From Pseudocercospora fijiensis CIRAD86 (Eukaryota; Ascomycota; Dothideomycetes; Mycosphaerellales; Mycosphaerellaceae), in NCBI RefSeq assembly GCF_000340215.1, contig NW_006921535.1, positions 2,050,483 to 2,114,482 on the forward strand: DNA of 64,000 bases, written 5' to 3'. A program made the position numbers and the translations under genes. The notes under the pieces are model-generated. The model worked only from the letters and a program-made list of their open reading frames with translations. It was not told the origin of the DNA and ran no database searches. Position 1 is the first letter of the stretch. Each line of letters opens with the position of its first letter. This document shows, piece by piece, positions 45,180-55,581 of this stretch.

Positions 45180-48100
45180 GAAGGGCACTAGCTATTAAAC
45201 CAAGGTTATACTAGATCTAGGAAATTCAGTTAGTGCCCTTATTAGCTATCGCCTAGCTAAGCAATTAGACCTTCGACAACTGCCGAGGACTAACCTACTA
45301 ACTCTTGCTTAGTTTAATAACGCTCGGCACTTAACCTATAGGGCCTACTATATTCCTATAGCTCTAAAGGACGACCTCGGAAATAAACGCCTACTAGACT
45401 TTACTGCCTACGTAGTAGATATAGACTACCTATATAGGGGAGCTACTATTGTTATTAGCAACCCTATTCTTAAGCACTATGCTGTAGCTATAGACTTAGG
45501 CATTCAGAAGTAGCGATTTAGAATCGCTAGGAAAGAGGACATTAAATATATTAATATTAGCGAGTGCCCTAATAATATTAGGGTCCTATTTATTAGTAAC
45601 CTAACCCTAGCTAATCCGACCGCCGACCTGCTCGGTAGTAATAACGATAAACCTATACCCCCTAATAGCATAGACCCTAATTAGCTTGCTCGTATACTAG
45701 AGCCTATTCGGGAGACCTATATTAATATATTTAAGTACTACCTAGCATCGACATTGCCTATATTTAAAGAGACGGATTATAAGATTAACATTATAGAGGG
45801 TAAGGAGGTTCCTTTTAGACTACTCTACAACCTTAGTAAGCGCGAGCTTACTATATTACGTAAGTACCTAGAAGAAAACCTAGCTAATAGCTAGATACGG
45901 TATAGTAACAGCCCTACTAGTACACCAATCCTGTTTGTTCTAAAGAAGGATAGTAGCCTACGGTTATACGTTAATTACCGTAGACTTAATGCTGTTACTA
46001 TTAAGGACCGTTATCTACTTCCGCTTATTAATAAGACCCTCGATCGCCTCTCTAGTGCCTACTACTATACTATATTAGACATTAAGGATGCATACTATCG
46101 TATCCGTATTCGTAAGGGTAACGAATAGAAAACAGCCTTCTATACTCGCTATAGCTATTTCGAGTACTTAGTTATGCTATTTAGCCTAGCTAATGCCCCT
46201 ATAACATTCTAGTCCTATATTAATCGGGCCCTTTTAGGCCTATTAGACTACCTCTATATAGTTTACCTAGATAACATCCTAGTTTATATACACTTACCTA
46301 ACATTGCGGAGCACTAGGCTATAGTCCGTAAGGTGCTCGACCGCCTACGGGCCTATAGTCTGTATTACAAGCCTTCTAAATATACCTTTGCTACTAAAGA
46401 GGTGTCCTTCCTTAGCTTCCTCATATTAACCGAGGGTGTTAAGGCTAATCCTAACCGGATTAAGACTATTACTAAGTAGCTAACGCCTACTAGTATTAAG
46501 GAGCTTTAGTTATTCCTCGGCTTCGCTAACTTTTACCGCCGCTTTATTAAGAGCTATTTACGGCATATAATGCCCCTAACTGAGCTTACTAAAACCAAGG
46601 CTAACCTAACTAGAGAGTTTAGATAGACTAATAGAGCACAAGCCGCTTTTAACAGTTTAAAGCAGCGCTTTACTAAAGTCCCCTTATTACACTACTTCGT
46701 ACTAGGCAAACTAATCCGTATTAAGACTAACGCTTTACAGTTCGCTGTATTAGCTATAATGTCTTAGCAGTCAGACAGTAACTACTACTAGCACCTAATT
46801 ACCTTCTTTTTATAGAAGATAATCGATATAGAACGTCGGTACGAGACCTACGAGCAAGAGCTCTTAGCAATCGTAGAAGCCTTTAAATACTAGCGCTACT
46901 ATCTCGACGGTGCTTAGTACCCTATTTAGGTCTATACGGACTATAACAACCTTCGTAGCATTACTAAGGTTACTAGGGTTATAGGTCGACAGGCTAGATA
47001 GGCCGTCTACCTTACTAGGTTTAATTTTAATGTATTATATCGGCTAGGTATAAGTAACCCTGCTAATAGCCTATCGAGGCGACCTGATTACGATAGCGAA
47101 ACCTAATCTATCAATTCATTGTTTCTAATCCTATAGCACAAGATTGCTATAGACCTCGTAGTAAGGCAAGCGTAGGATAAGCGGCTTACCGGACTCTGCG
47201 ACGGCTTAAAGTATATTAATGCTCTTGCTATATTAACAGTGCGTATTAAGCTTAATAATACTAATAGGAAGGGTTACGATAACTCCCTAGTCGATATCGC
47301 TATATATAGTAATAGCGATTAAAGCACTGCTATAGTTAATCCGGCTGCTAGTGCTACTAGATATATATAGTGCGTACTACGTACGATAGCGAGGGTGCTA
47401 TTAAGCGAACTTGCATAAGGAGATAGTTAAGCCTTTATAAACGAACTGTTGCGCGCTTAGCAAAGGGACGCTTTTGCTACTACTCGTATAGATTAGCTTA
47501 GAAGTAGCCGCAAGACTAGATCTAGCAAGAATTGGTCGATTGATGCCGATAGCTATTTGCGCTATAAGGGCAGATTGTATGTCCCTACCGAGTATTCGAT
47601 ACGACAAGAGCTTCTTAAGCGATACTATAATAGTAAGCTTGCCGGTTACTATAGCATAGAGAGGTCGTACGAGCTACTATCGCGTATATACTACTAGCTA
47701 AATAGTAAGCGGGACATAAAGGACTACGTAAACACGTATGCCGTATATTAACGAGTTAAAGCACCGAAGCACTTACTATTTAGCGAGTTGTCTTTACTCC
47801 CTGTTCTAAAGAAGCCATTTGCTAAGCTTATAATAGATTTTATTACAGGCCTTCCGCCTACTAAGCGTAGAGGAAGCAAGGATGTGTATAATGCTATCCT
47901 AGTTGTCGTAGACCGGTTTACTAAGGGCGCTCGTTATATTCCTGCCCGAAAGGATTAGACGGCTATTAACCTAGCTAAGTCGCTATAGAATAACATCTTC
48001 TATAGCTATTAGGGGACCCCTAAGGGGATAGTCTCCGATCGAGGCTCGATATTTATATCTTACTATTAGAGTAAGATTTGCCTATAGCTAAGACTCAAGC

Positions 48101-48965
48101 ATCGCCTGTCTATAGCATTCTATCTACAAACAGATAGTTAGACTAAGAGGCAGAATGCTACGCTATAGCAATACCTACGCAGCTATATTAACGAGAATCC
48201 TAACGACTAGGTCAACCTCCTATAACTAGCTGAATTCGTATATAATAACAGTATCTACTTATTAACTAAGGTATTACTATATATAGCTATAATAGGCTAG
48301 AACGCTGCTATACTACAAGATCCCCTATCGCTCGAGGCCGAGCGTAAGGAAAGGGAAGCGGGTTAACCTAAAACACTAGCGGCTATTAAGAGGGTTTAAA
48401 AGATGCGAGAAATCTATACTAAGATAGCTAAGAAGCTAACAAAGGCTTAAGAGTACTAAAAGACCTACTACGATAAGCGTTATATACCGATAACCTTTAA
48501 GCAAGGCGATATAGTTATACTTAGTATAAAGAACCTCCGCATCCGCAAACACCTATTACCCGATAGTAAAACACGCCCTAAACTAGTACTACGGTTTATT
48601 AGCCTATTCCGAATCCGAGAACCGAAGGGCAATAGCTAGGCCTATTAGTTATAGCTTCTACCCTATTATACTATCTATAATACCTTCTATATATCCCTCC
48701 TTAAACTATACTACTAGCGCGAAGGCGATAAAGCGCCTACTAAGTTAGAAGAAGTCTTAGCTAATAGCGAAGAGCTATAGTCTATAGAACGTATCCTATA
48801 GCACCGGACTAGGAAAGGTAAGAAGGAGTATCTATTAAGATAGCAAGGCTATTTACCTAAATAGGACTCGTAGGAAGCTAAAGGTTCCTTTAAGGATATA
48901 GCTAAGCTATTAGACGAGTATTAGACTAGCGTAAAGAACAAGAAGAAGGCTAAAAGCTCGTAATG
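45180..48965 (+). pseudogene. Pol: protease, RT, RNase H, integrase, chromodomain, RIP-inactivated
   Basis: Recognisable blocks in order. Retropepsin-like VILDLGNSVSAL is near 45208. Reverse transcriptase runs about 45790-46290, with LYVNYRRLNAVTIKDRYLLP, LDIKDAYYRIRI and a YLDN at 46264-46275 where the family has YLDD. RNase H is about 46690-47000, with a KTNAL where KTDAS is usual. Integrase follows about 47600-48100 (IIDFITGLPP and VVVDRFTKGARYIP). A chromodomain-like segment lies near 48770-48900 (EYLLRWQGYLPK). Both Asp-to-Asn changes are the expected result of TpG to TpA mutation. The gene is non-functional. Confidence 0.85.
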
Positions 48966-48989
48966 TTACTAAGGCTTAGAATTAATGCT

Positions 48990-50192
48990 ACCCCCAGGGT
49001 GCTATTAGCTAACTAATTAGAGGCAAGCAATTGTTAGCAATAAGGGACAATAAGACTATACTACTATAGAATCTACCTCTTTACTAGCGCACCCTATAGG
49101 TCCCTCTTTTGTTCCTTTCTTCTAACGAGGCCTTAAGGCCTAGGCGATCGGCGAAGGCGGCGCGCGCGTAAACGGATAGTGTTAGTAATAATAATAATGC
49201 CGACGGCGTTACGCTCGTACTAAATAGCGATACGGCCGGCGCGGCTATATTAGTAACAGTATTGCGGAGTATGTCGCTAGTTAAAGCGTCGCCGGTCGAA
49301 GAAGGAAATTAGAAGCAAGATAAAGTTAGCGCTAAGACGGCTAGCGCCGCTATTGTTAACATTACTTGCTATTGCCGCTACGCCGTAGGCACAACCTTAC
49401 CTATACTACGAGCCTAAGGCACTATACTAACTAAGTTAAAAGATTAAGCCTATTAAAGGTTTAATTAAAACTTTAAGGCTAAGTTAAAATATTAAGGCTT
49501 AAAAGGATTAAGTAGCTTAATAGACTAACTAATTAAGGGCAAAACTATAGAGCTAAGCTAGCCGGGGTCGATCTTACGGACAATAGGTTACTCCTCGATC
49601 TTTCTAACCCTTTAAGCGAGGCGAACCTTAACTACTATACTTATAATAGCCTTTACCTATAGAAACTAGACGAGCTGTGTTTTTTTCGGAAAAGATAAGA
49701 TAAGATTGATACTTAAAGGCTGCCAAACCTAACTAATTTGGGCTAGTAAAACTATAATAGTAAATAATAGCCCTCGTAATAATAAGAACAATCCCTCGGA
49801 ACGGACAACCCTCGGAAGCGGACATTGCTAGGTCTTTTAAGAGTAGACGCAAAGAACTCGGTACGATATTACTTAGAACGGAGGTAGGGCTACAATACCT
49901 CGTACGTCTACCTATTATAGTAGGGAAAACGCGCTCGTATTGTAATTAGTCGAAGGCCCTCAATTCTTATAGATATATATTACTTTATAGGTTGTTATAT
50001 ATAGGAATAGCGTAGTTAGAGTTAGACATTGTATTAGAAGGTAAGGTTTAACATAGTTATATAATTAGGTAGTTAAGTGTTTAATTTAGCGCGGGCTAAG
50101 TAGCTTATTAGATTTGCTAAGTTAGTAGCAATAGAGGTCGAGATTAGAATATAGATAGGCTACGAGGGCGCGGCCTTTAGAAGGGAAGCGTA
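48990..50192. other. 3' non-coding tail of the LTR element
   Basis: 1.2 kb between the pol end and the 3' LTR without a recognisable frame. It includes GC-rich patches (about 49150-49270) and ends in a purine-rich stretch just before the 3' LTR. It could hide a small nested insertion, but I see no termini. Confidence 0.4.
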
Positions 50193-50389
50193 TATTAGGG
50201 CTAAGGAGGCTATATATAATTGGTATGTAACTAGGCCGAGTAAAGCTAGGGTCTTAATGCCTTAGGCAGGGCTTGGCGCTTAGCGTTAGGCTAACTCTCC
50301 TACCTTCCTCCCTCTCCTCCTAGATCTCTATCGAATACTATACTAATTCACTACTACCCTATCTACCTACTAATATAACCCTTCTTATA
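50193..50389 (+). repeat. 3' LTR (197 bp)
   Basis: Begins TATTAGGGCT (TG mutated to TA) and ends CTTCTTATA, followed by target duplication GATCG. Pairs with the LTR at 43267. Confidence 0.92.
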
Positions 50390-50439
50390 GATCGAATAGA
50401 TCTACACTCTATACTATAAACTTATATAGCTCTGCTTTA

Positions 50440-51870
50440 TTATAAGTGTTCCTAATTAACTCCGTATATAATAGATCGACGTCGCTACCCTCGGTAACTA
50501 GCGGAGTGCTTTCCTATACTAAATTCGGCCGCTTCTATTGCTGTTCTTAGTTGCTAGCAATGCCCTTTAAGAGCGATAGAATAGTATCGTTCTACGACTT
50601 AAGCGCGCTTATATTAGCTTTTAATCTCTTTAACTCTCGCTTATTCTTCTTATTGCTATCGCCTATACTAAGCGACTAAACTAATGCCGCTATACTAGCT
50701 TCTATTATCGGAGGTTCTTCTATAAGCTCTCTTCTTATCTTCCGCTTCTTATTATTAGTAGGAGGCTTCGGCGTAGCACTAATAGATTAACGGCTAGATT
50801 AAGCGTCGTAGATCGCTTCTTTATTAAAGTCTGTATTAGGGTGCACTATCTCGGGTAGATTATGCTTATTACGCTTAGCAGTCTCGTCGTCTGTCTTATC
50901 TTCTTCTACTTTATTATCTTTAGCTTTAGACTCTTCCGAAGAAGGCTCTAGATTAGGTAAGGGCGCCTTCTTCTTGCCCTTACCCTTGCGGCTCTTAGTA
51001 AGGTTAAGACGTACTCGCTAAGCGTCTAGAGCCTCGTCTTCCTTCTTCTTATTAGCCTTAGCTTTGTTCTTAGCTAACTCCTTCTTCTATTATAGTGCCG
51101 CCTTTATCTCGCTAATCCGATTAGTATATTCGTTATTAAACTTAGTGCTAGAGTCGATATAAGTGCCTCCTTACTACGGGTCTCGCTATTAATCGTATAT
51201 CTTAATTATAGTATTAAGCGCTCGATTAAGGCTTCCGTAGGTAAACCTAGTCTCTCTCGCAAATTAGAGGCTTATAGTGTCTTATATCTTCGGCTATCTA
51301 AGCGTATTTATATACCTCTTAACTATCTTAGAAAGCGTTACTTTCTAAGCGGAAGTAAGGCCTCGAGATTGCGTTATTAGACTGTCCTAAATGTCGTTAC
51401 TAAGAGCTGCTCTATCCTTCTTAAGTTAAGCTTCTAACCGAGCCCTTCTACGCTAGCTCTTACTCGCTTTGCTAGACCGTAGAGTCGCCGGAGGTGCTAT
51501 TATATCGCCGCGGAAGTAAGTAAGTGCCTATCTTACTAGACCTAGAGTCTCGGTTATAGTCCTTATAGGCGTTAGAGTCCGCTTAGTCGATAGAGCGATA
51601 GGACGGCCGTTCTTATCGTATAGAGGTCTTCTAGTTACATAGTCGAAGAAGGCGTACTTACCTACTCTTAGCTATACTAGCTATAGGGTCTATATACGTA
51701 AAAACGGCGGATAAGAAGGGGTAGGCGTCTATAGATAGTACGTCGTCGTCGTCGTAGTTAAGGCGACTAATTAAGCTCTACTAAAGCCATTCTTATAAGA
51801 CATATTTGCTAGAGATTGCTAACTAATTAATCTATAGGAAATGCTAGTAGTACGCGACGCGTAGAGCGAG
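50440..51870 (-). pseudogene. Lys/Glu-rich accessory ORF of the Harbinger-type element, RIP-inactivated
   Basis: Minus-strand frame with scattered TAG/TAA codons but clear coding character: YAFFDYVTRRPLYDKNGRPI near its start, FNNEYTNRISEIKAAL in the middle and NLTKSRKGKGKKKAPLP with acidic runs later. It continues to the LTR insertion junction and beyond it (about 43170), ending LARIALYINCFRSIAVK. Its position opposite a DDE_Tnp_4 transposase suggests the Myb-like partner protein; I cannot see a convincing Myb motif. Confidence 0.45.
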
Positions 51871-52063
51871 GTTAGGTCTAGCGGCTTCTTCTATTAACCT
51901 AAACCGCTTTTATTCACTTAGTATCTAAACACGGGCATATAGCGGCCGCTATAAGCTTGTAGCGGCCGCTATTAGTGCACCGTGCGTACGCAGTGACCAC
52001 CCTTCTATCCACTAGTTAGAGGTTAAGGAGCGGCTCTTGTAGCGGTTGAGAAAGTGCGGCGAA

Positions 52064-52311
52064 ATCCCTCTATTATAGCGGAATCTTGTTCGCTCTTCCG
52101 CCTATGCCCTGCCCTGCGTCTATGCACATAACTGACGCTTGAGATGTAGGATCTCGAACCTAAACTTCGTGTAGCAGCTTTTGTGGAATAATGCTAGGTT
52201 CAGCAGTTTGCGCGACCATCCCTAGCTCGATAGCGTAGAGCCGAGATATAAACCACTAGTCGTTAAGGCGAATCGTGGTGCCGCCGCGGTCAGTAACGAC
52301 TAGTACTATGC
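52064..52311. other. Short segment not affected by RIP, between two elements
   Basis: About 250 nt that retain normal CA and TG steps, in contrast to both sides. It is probably unique host DNA trapped between the Harbinger-type and Tc1-type elements. No coding sequence recognised. Confidence 0.45.
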
Positions 52312-52689
52312 TGCCGGAGTAACCGTGCCCACCCCGCGAATTTTATAGAATTCGCGAAACCACTATAGATTGTTAGCAATTCGAACTATATCAAACTAAC
52401 TAACGCGTTTCTAATACCGCAAACCATATCGTCGTACTCCTAGCGGTATAGACGGTCCTAGGTGTTGTTTTAGCGTTCTAATAGCACTATTATCGGGTTA
52501 GAAACACGCGCAGCCAACCCGCTAGCAAATACCTCCTAATTAGATTACTTTCATATAGGATCTATAGGTAGAAGGCCACTCTAATCGCAGTGTCTCTAGG
52601 AAGACGCATATTAGTCGCCGCGCTATTAACTCTTTAAGGATCAACATTATATTGTTTAGCGAGCCGTACCCGCAATAGGCGAAGAAAGG

Positions 52690-53440
52690 ACCTTCTCGGA
52701 AGCTAACTAAGGCGCAAGAACTGCGTGTTCTCGAATACCTACGCGATCGACCGACTTCGTACTATTCCGAGACCGTATAGTTCATTTACGACGAGTTTAA
52801 CATTATCGTATCCGAGACGACCGTAAGCGACATCCTTAAACGCTATAACTTCTCGAAGAAGAAGGCTTAGCGTAAGGCGCTCGAACAGAGCTACGAGTTA
52901 CGCGAGAACTAGCGTACGCTACAGAAAGGGATACTAATAGGTCGTGTCTGCTATATCGACGAGTCTAGTTTAAACGAGCGCACTAGATAGCGGAAATATA
53001 GCTATTCTGAAGTCAACACTCCTTATAAAGATATCGGCGGCTCGAAGAGGTTAAAGAGATAGTCTATACTGCCTACTATAACAAGTGAGGGTTATCTAGA
53101 CGATTACCTTATCTACTAAGGCTCTATTAAAGCCGTAGACTTCGAAGACTAGCTAGAGTTGTTTATACTGCCTCGACTAGAAAGGGGCATGTTTCTCGCA
53201 ATAGACAATACCTCGATACACTACACTCTACGCGTTTAAGACCTGTGTAATAGCTTTAGCATTCACCTACGTTACTTGCCGCTATACTTACTAGACTTCA
53301 ATCCTATCGAGATGTCCTTTAACTCGCTTAAGGCATAGATTAGGCGTAATATAGACCTCGCAAAGGCATACGAGACATTCGGTCTATTCCTTCAATATAC
53401 TATAGAACAGGTTGATACAGTATCGCATACGAAAGCGTAG
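52690..53440 (+). pseudogene. Tc1/mariner-type transposase, RIP-inactivated
   Basis: One frame reads as a transposase once TAG/TAA is tolerated. The N-terminal helix-turn-helix region includes KLTKAQELRVLEYLRDRPTS and ETTVSDILKRYNFSKKKA. The DDE domain has VCYIDESSLNERT (first Asp), FLAIDNTSIHY (second Asp) and LDFNPIEMSFNSLKA (third acidic residue). About nine in-frame stops fall at positions where Trp or Gln is expected. Non-functional. Confidence 0.75.
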
Positions 53441-53879
53441 TTTTAGGCCTCTAGGTACCGATATTAATCGAATCTCCGATTAAAATACATCCGGTATTCG
53501 TAGGTCTACCTTATATGCTCGGCGGTTCGCTAGACAAGCAAACGCTTACTAATTTGTTAGACAAAGTCGTGCCAAGACGAACCCTCTGTTATCGCACACT
53601 AATTTCGACTACCGCCGGCGTAGTATTAAGGAGATCTCGTCGCCTTAAACTCGATCGGCTTCCGCTCGGCTTCGCTCGGCTTCGCTCGGAGTTAGTAAAG
53701 CCGTATCCCCTTCAGCATTTCTAGCTTACATACAACTATTAGAATACAATAACAATATATAATATTCATTATACAATAATTATTTCTCGATAGTATACGC
53801 ATATAATAAGGCTATCTCTTTTTTTTAGTATTTTTCTACGGTATAGTATTGTATAGAAACTCTATAAATCTCAAAGCCG

Positions 53880-55387
53880 TCTATCCTTTATATACTTCCG
53901 CCCCGCTTAGCGGAAATACTCCTATTGCCCTTCTTTAAAGCCTAGTTCACACCACTTTCCTTCTGTTATACCGATATATCTTAATAACCTAAGCTCCCGG
54001 TCCTTAAACACTCGCTCTATATGCTCTAGGTCTTCTAATCGATAGCTCTAATATATCCTTTAACGTAGCTAGGCAAAGAACTCGTAGATTTAGTCTACTA
54101 GGTCTACCTATTCTGCTTCCGGTTGTAAGCTACGTAGTAGACTCGAAGGCAACTGTTCCTTTGCTATCGTAGAGCTAGGCATATAGTTATTTACCGTTAC
54201 GCCGCCGCTATTAAATCTACTATTGGCCTTTGCGCTCTTCGTACTTTAAGCGAATGGATTGCGAGCCGAGTTGCTTATATAGCGCTGCTTATAGCGCTAC
54301 ATCTTATTAACAAGTGAAGAGCCTAGATCTATAATAGTTAGGTCGCCTCTCGCTATTCTAGCCGCCTACGCTATAGCTATCTCTTTATAGATTAAGCAGT
54401 AAGAAGTATCTAGGTTAGAGCCGTTATAATAGCAATACTAACCGTGCTAGTCACAGGTTGTCTTCTTGTACGCCTATACGCGCTTTATTATCTCTCGATA
54501 GTCGCTATTATCTTCCTTACGAAGCTCCTTAATTGTTAGCGTTTGCCGTAGATTGCTAGCTTCTTCTTCTAACTCGAGACGACGCTGCCGACGCACTTTA
54601 TCTAACTGCCGCTAAGTCGCAGTCACTCTCTAAGAGCCGCCTAGAGTTGGTCGCTATTGCTACTGTCTCGCTCGCTACTATATAGGCGTCTATAGCGGCT
54701 TTAGATCAATTACTATTATATCTAGAAGCATAGTGAGGCCTTGCTTATTAGCACTATACTAATCGTCGAGTTAATCTAGAATAGCGAGCTAGGCCGAGTC
54801 TTGTTCTCGTTTATCGCTACCGACACTTATCGAGAAGATATCTCGCTATCGAAGACTATTATACGAGCACTTAACGATAATCTCTCGACAGTCGTACTTA
54901 TCTTCCTTGCTACTATACCACTTATCGCACACTTCGAGGAAGTTGCGCTAGGGCTCGAAGCTAGACACTCGCCGTACGCGTAGTTAACAATCTCTACGTA
55001 GGCGTTCTTTACCGTAGGATATATATACTAGCGCGCGGAAGTTATACTCAATCTCGGCTTCTTACTACGCTTTAGCGTCCTTATTATCTTTATTAACCCT
55101 CTCTTTATTATCGGCTCTAGGAGGTACGACTTCTTCTATTTCGTCGTCTTCTGTAGGCGCTTCTTCTTAACCCTCCGGATAACCGCTAGCTTCTAGCAAT
55201 TGGTCGTCTATTTGCGACTGCTAATCGATAGCAGGCTCCTTACTATTCTGCCGCTTCTTTAAGGCACTCGCTGCGGCGCGTTTACGCTTCTTCGGGTTGG
55301 TAGTAGACTGCGCTTCTGCTATTATAGCGGCGGACTCTGCGGCCTCTTTAGCCTTACGAGACGCGTTAGGTTTGCGGCGGGGAGGCA
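53880..55387 (-). pseudogene. Second ORF of the Tc1-type element, RIP-inactivated
   Basis: Minus-strand frame starting at an ATG at 55387 with MPPRRKPNASRKAKEAAESA. A strong nuclear-signal-like PKKRKRAAASALKKRQ follows, then acidic stretches. Near bases 54600-54450 is a charged coiled-coil segment (RLELEEEASNLRQTLTIKEL), then CDQHG and KEIAIA segments. Stops occur throughout. I do not recognise the family. It lies inside the inverted repeats and converges on the transposase. Confidence 0.5.
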
Positions 55388-55581
55388 TTGTTTAGTTATT
55401 AGTACTAAATCGACGGCAGGCTCGAGAAATGCCTCCTTCTTAACCCTACGCGTTACTACTAGAGCGAGAAGTGCGAGAAGTATAGCTGGAATAGCATTCA
55501 ATTCGGCTTTACTAACAAATTACTAGGAGACGCGAATCGCGCGGCATACGTGGGGTAGGCACGGTTACTCCGGCACGGTAA

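Larger units (their letters stand above)
43267..50389 (+). mobile_element. Ty3/Gypsy chromovirus LTR retrotransposon, complete but RIP-inactivated
   Basis: 7123-bp element with identical-length 197-bp LTRs at both ends and a 5-bp target duplication GATCG (43262-43266 and 50390-50394). Order on the plus strand: 5' LTR, probable primer site starting TAGTATTCGATC (TGG mutated to TAG), gag, protease, reverse transcriptase, RNase H, integrase, chromodomain, a long non-coding tail, a purine-rich stretch (AGAAGGGAAG near 50180) and the 3' LTR. The protease-RT-RNaseH-integrase order and the C-terminal chromodomain place it in the Ty3/Gypsy chromoviruses. Nearly every CA/TG has become TA, so stops litter all frames. 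It is nested inside the minus-strand ORF of the Harbinger-type element. Confidence 0.9.
41491..52063. mobile_element. PIF/Harbinger-type DNA transposon relic, split by an LTR retrotransposon
   Basis: RIP-ruined DNA element of roughly 3.4 kb once the nested retroelement (43267-50389 plus one duplication) is removed. On the plus strand, about 42130-42780, the decayed frame resembles a DDE_Tnp_4 transposase: GFIDSTFRG near 42272, then a GHKKKHSYKFQGIITPNG-like stretch near 42347-42400, GKSNDW and IEIEYAFRK. On the minus strand a second, Lys/Glu-rich frame runs from about 51870 to 50440 and continues left of the insertion to about 43170, compatible with the Myb-like accessory protein of Harbinger elements. 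A 24-bp inverted repeat (41491-41514 and 52040-52063) may mark the ends, but no target duplication was found, so the limits are provisional. Confidence 0.55.
52312..55575 (+). mobile_element. Tc1/mariner-like DNA transposon with two convergent ORFs, RIP-inactivated
   Basis: 3264 bp bounded by an inverted repeat, TGCCGGAGTAACCGTGCC at 52312 and its complement ending at 55575. The inverted match extends a few bases further with one CpA/TpA difference. TA dinucleotides lie 3 nt outside each end, but a target duplication is not certain. The plus strand carries a DDE_3/IS630-Tc1 type transposase (about 52690-53440). The minus strand carries a second long frame (55387 to about 53880). The element abuts the 5'-truncated amidase. 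Confidence 0.7.

Noticed and set aside
53515..53724. 69-codon frame inside the Tc1-type element
   Set aside because: Short chance frame in RIP-treated DNA downstream of the transposase; no similarity seen.
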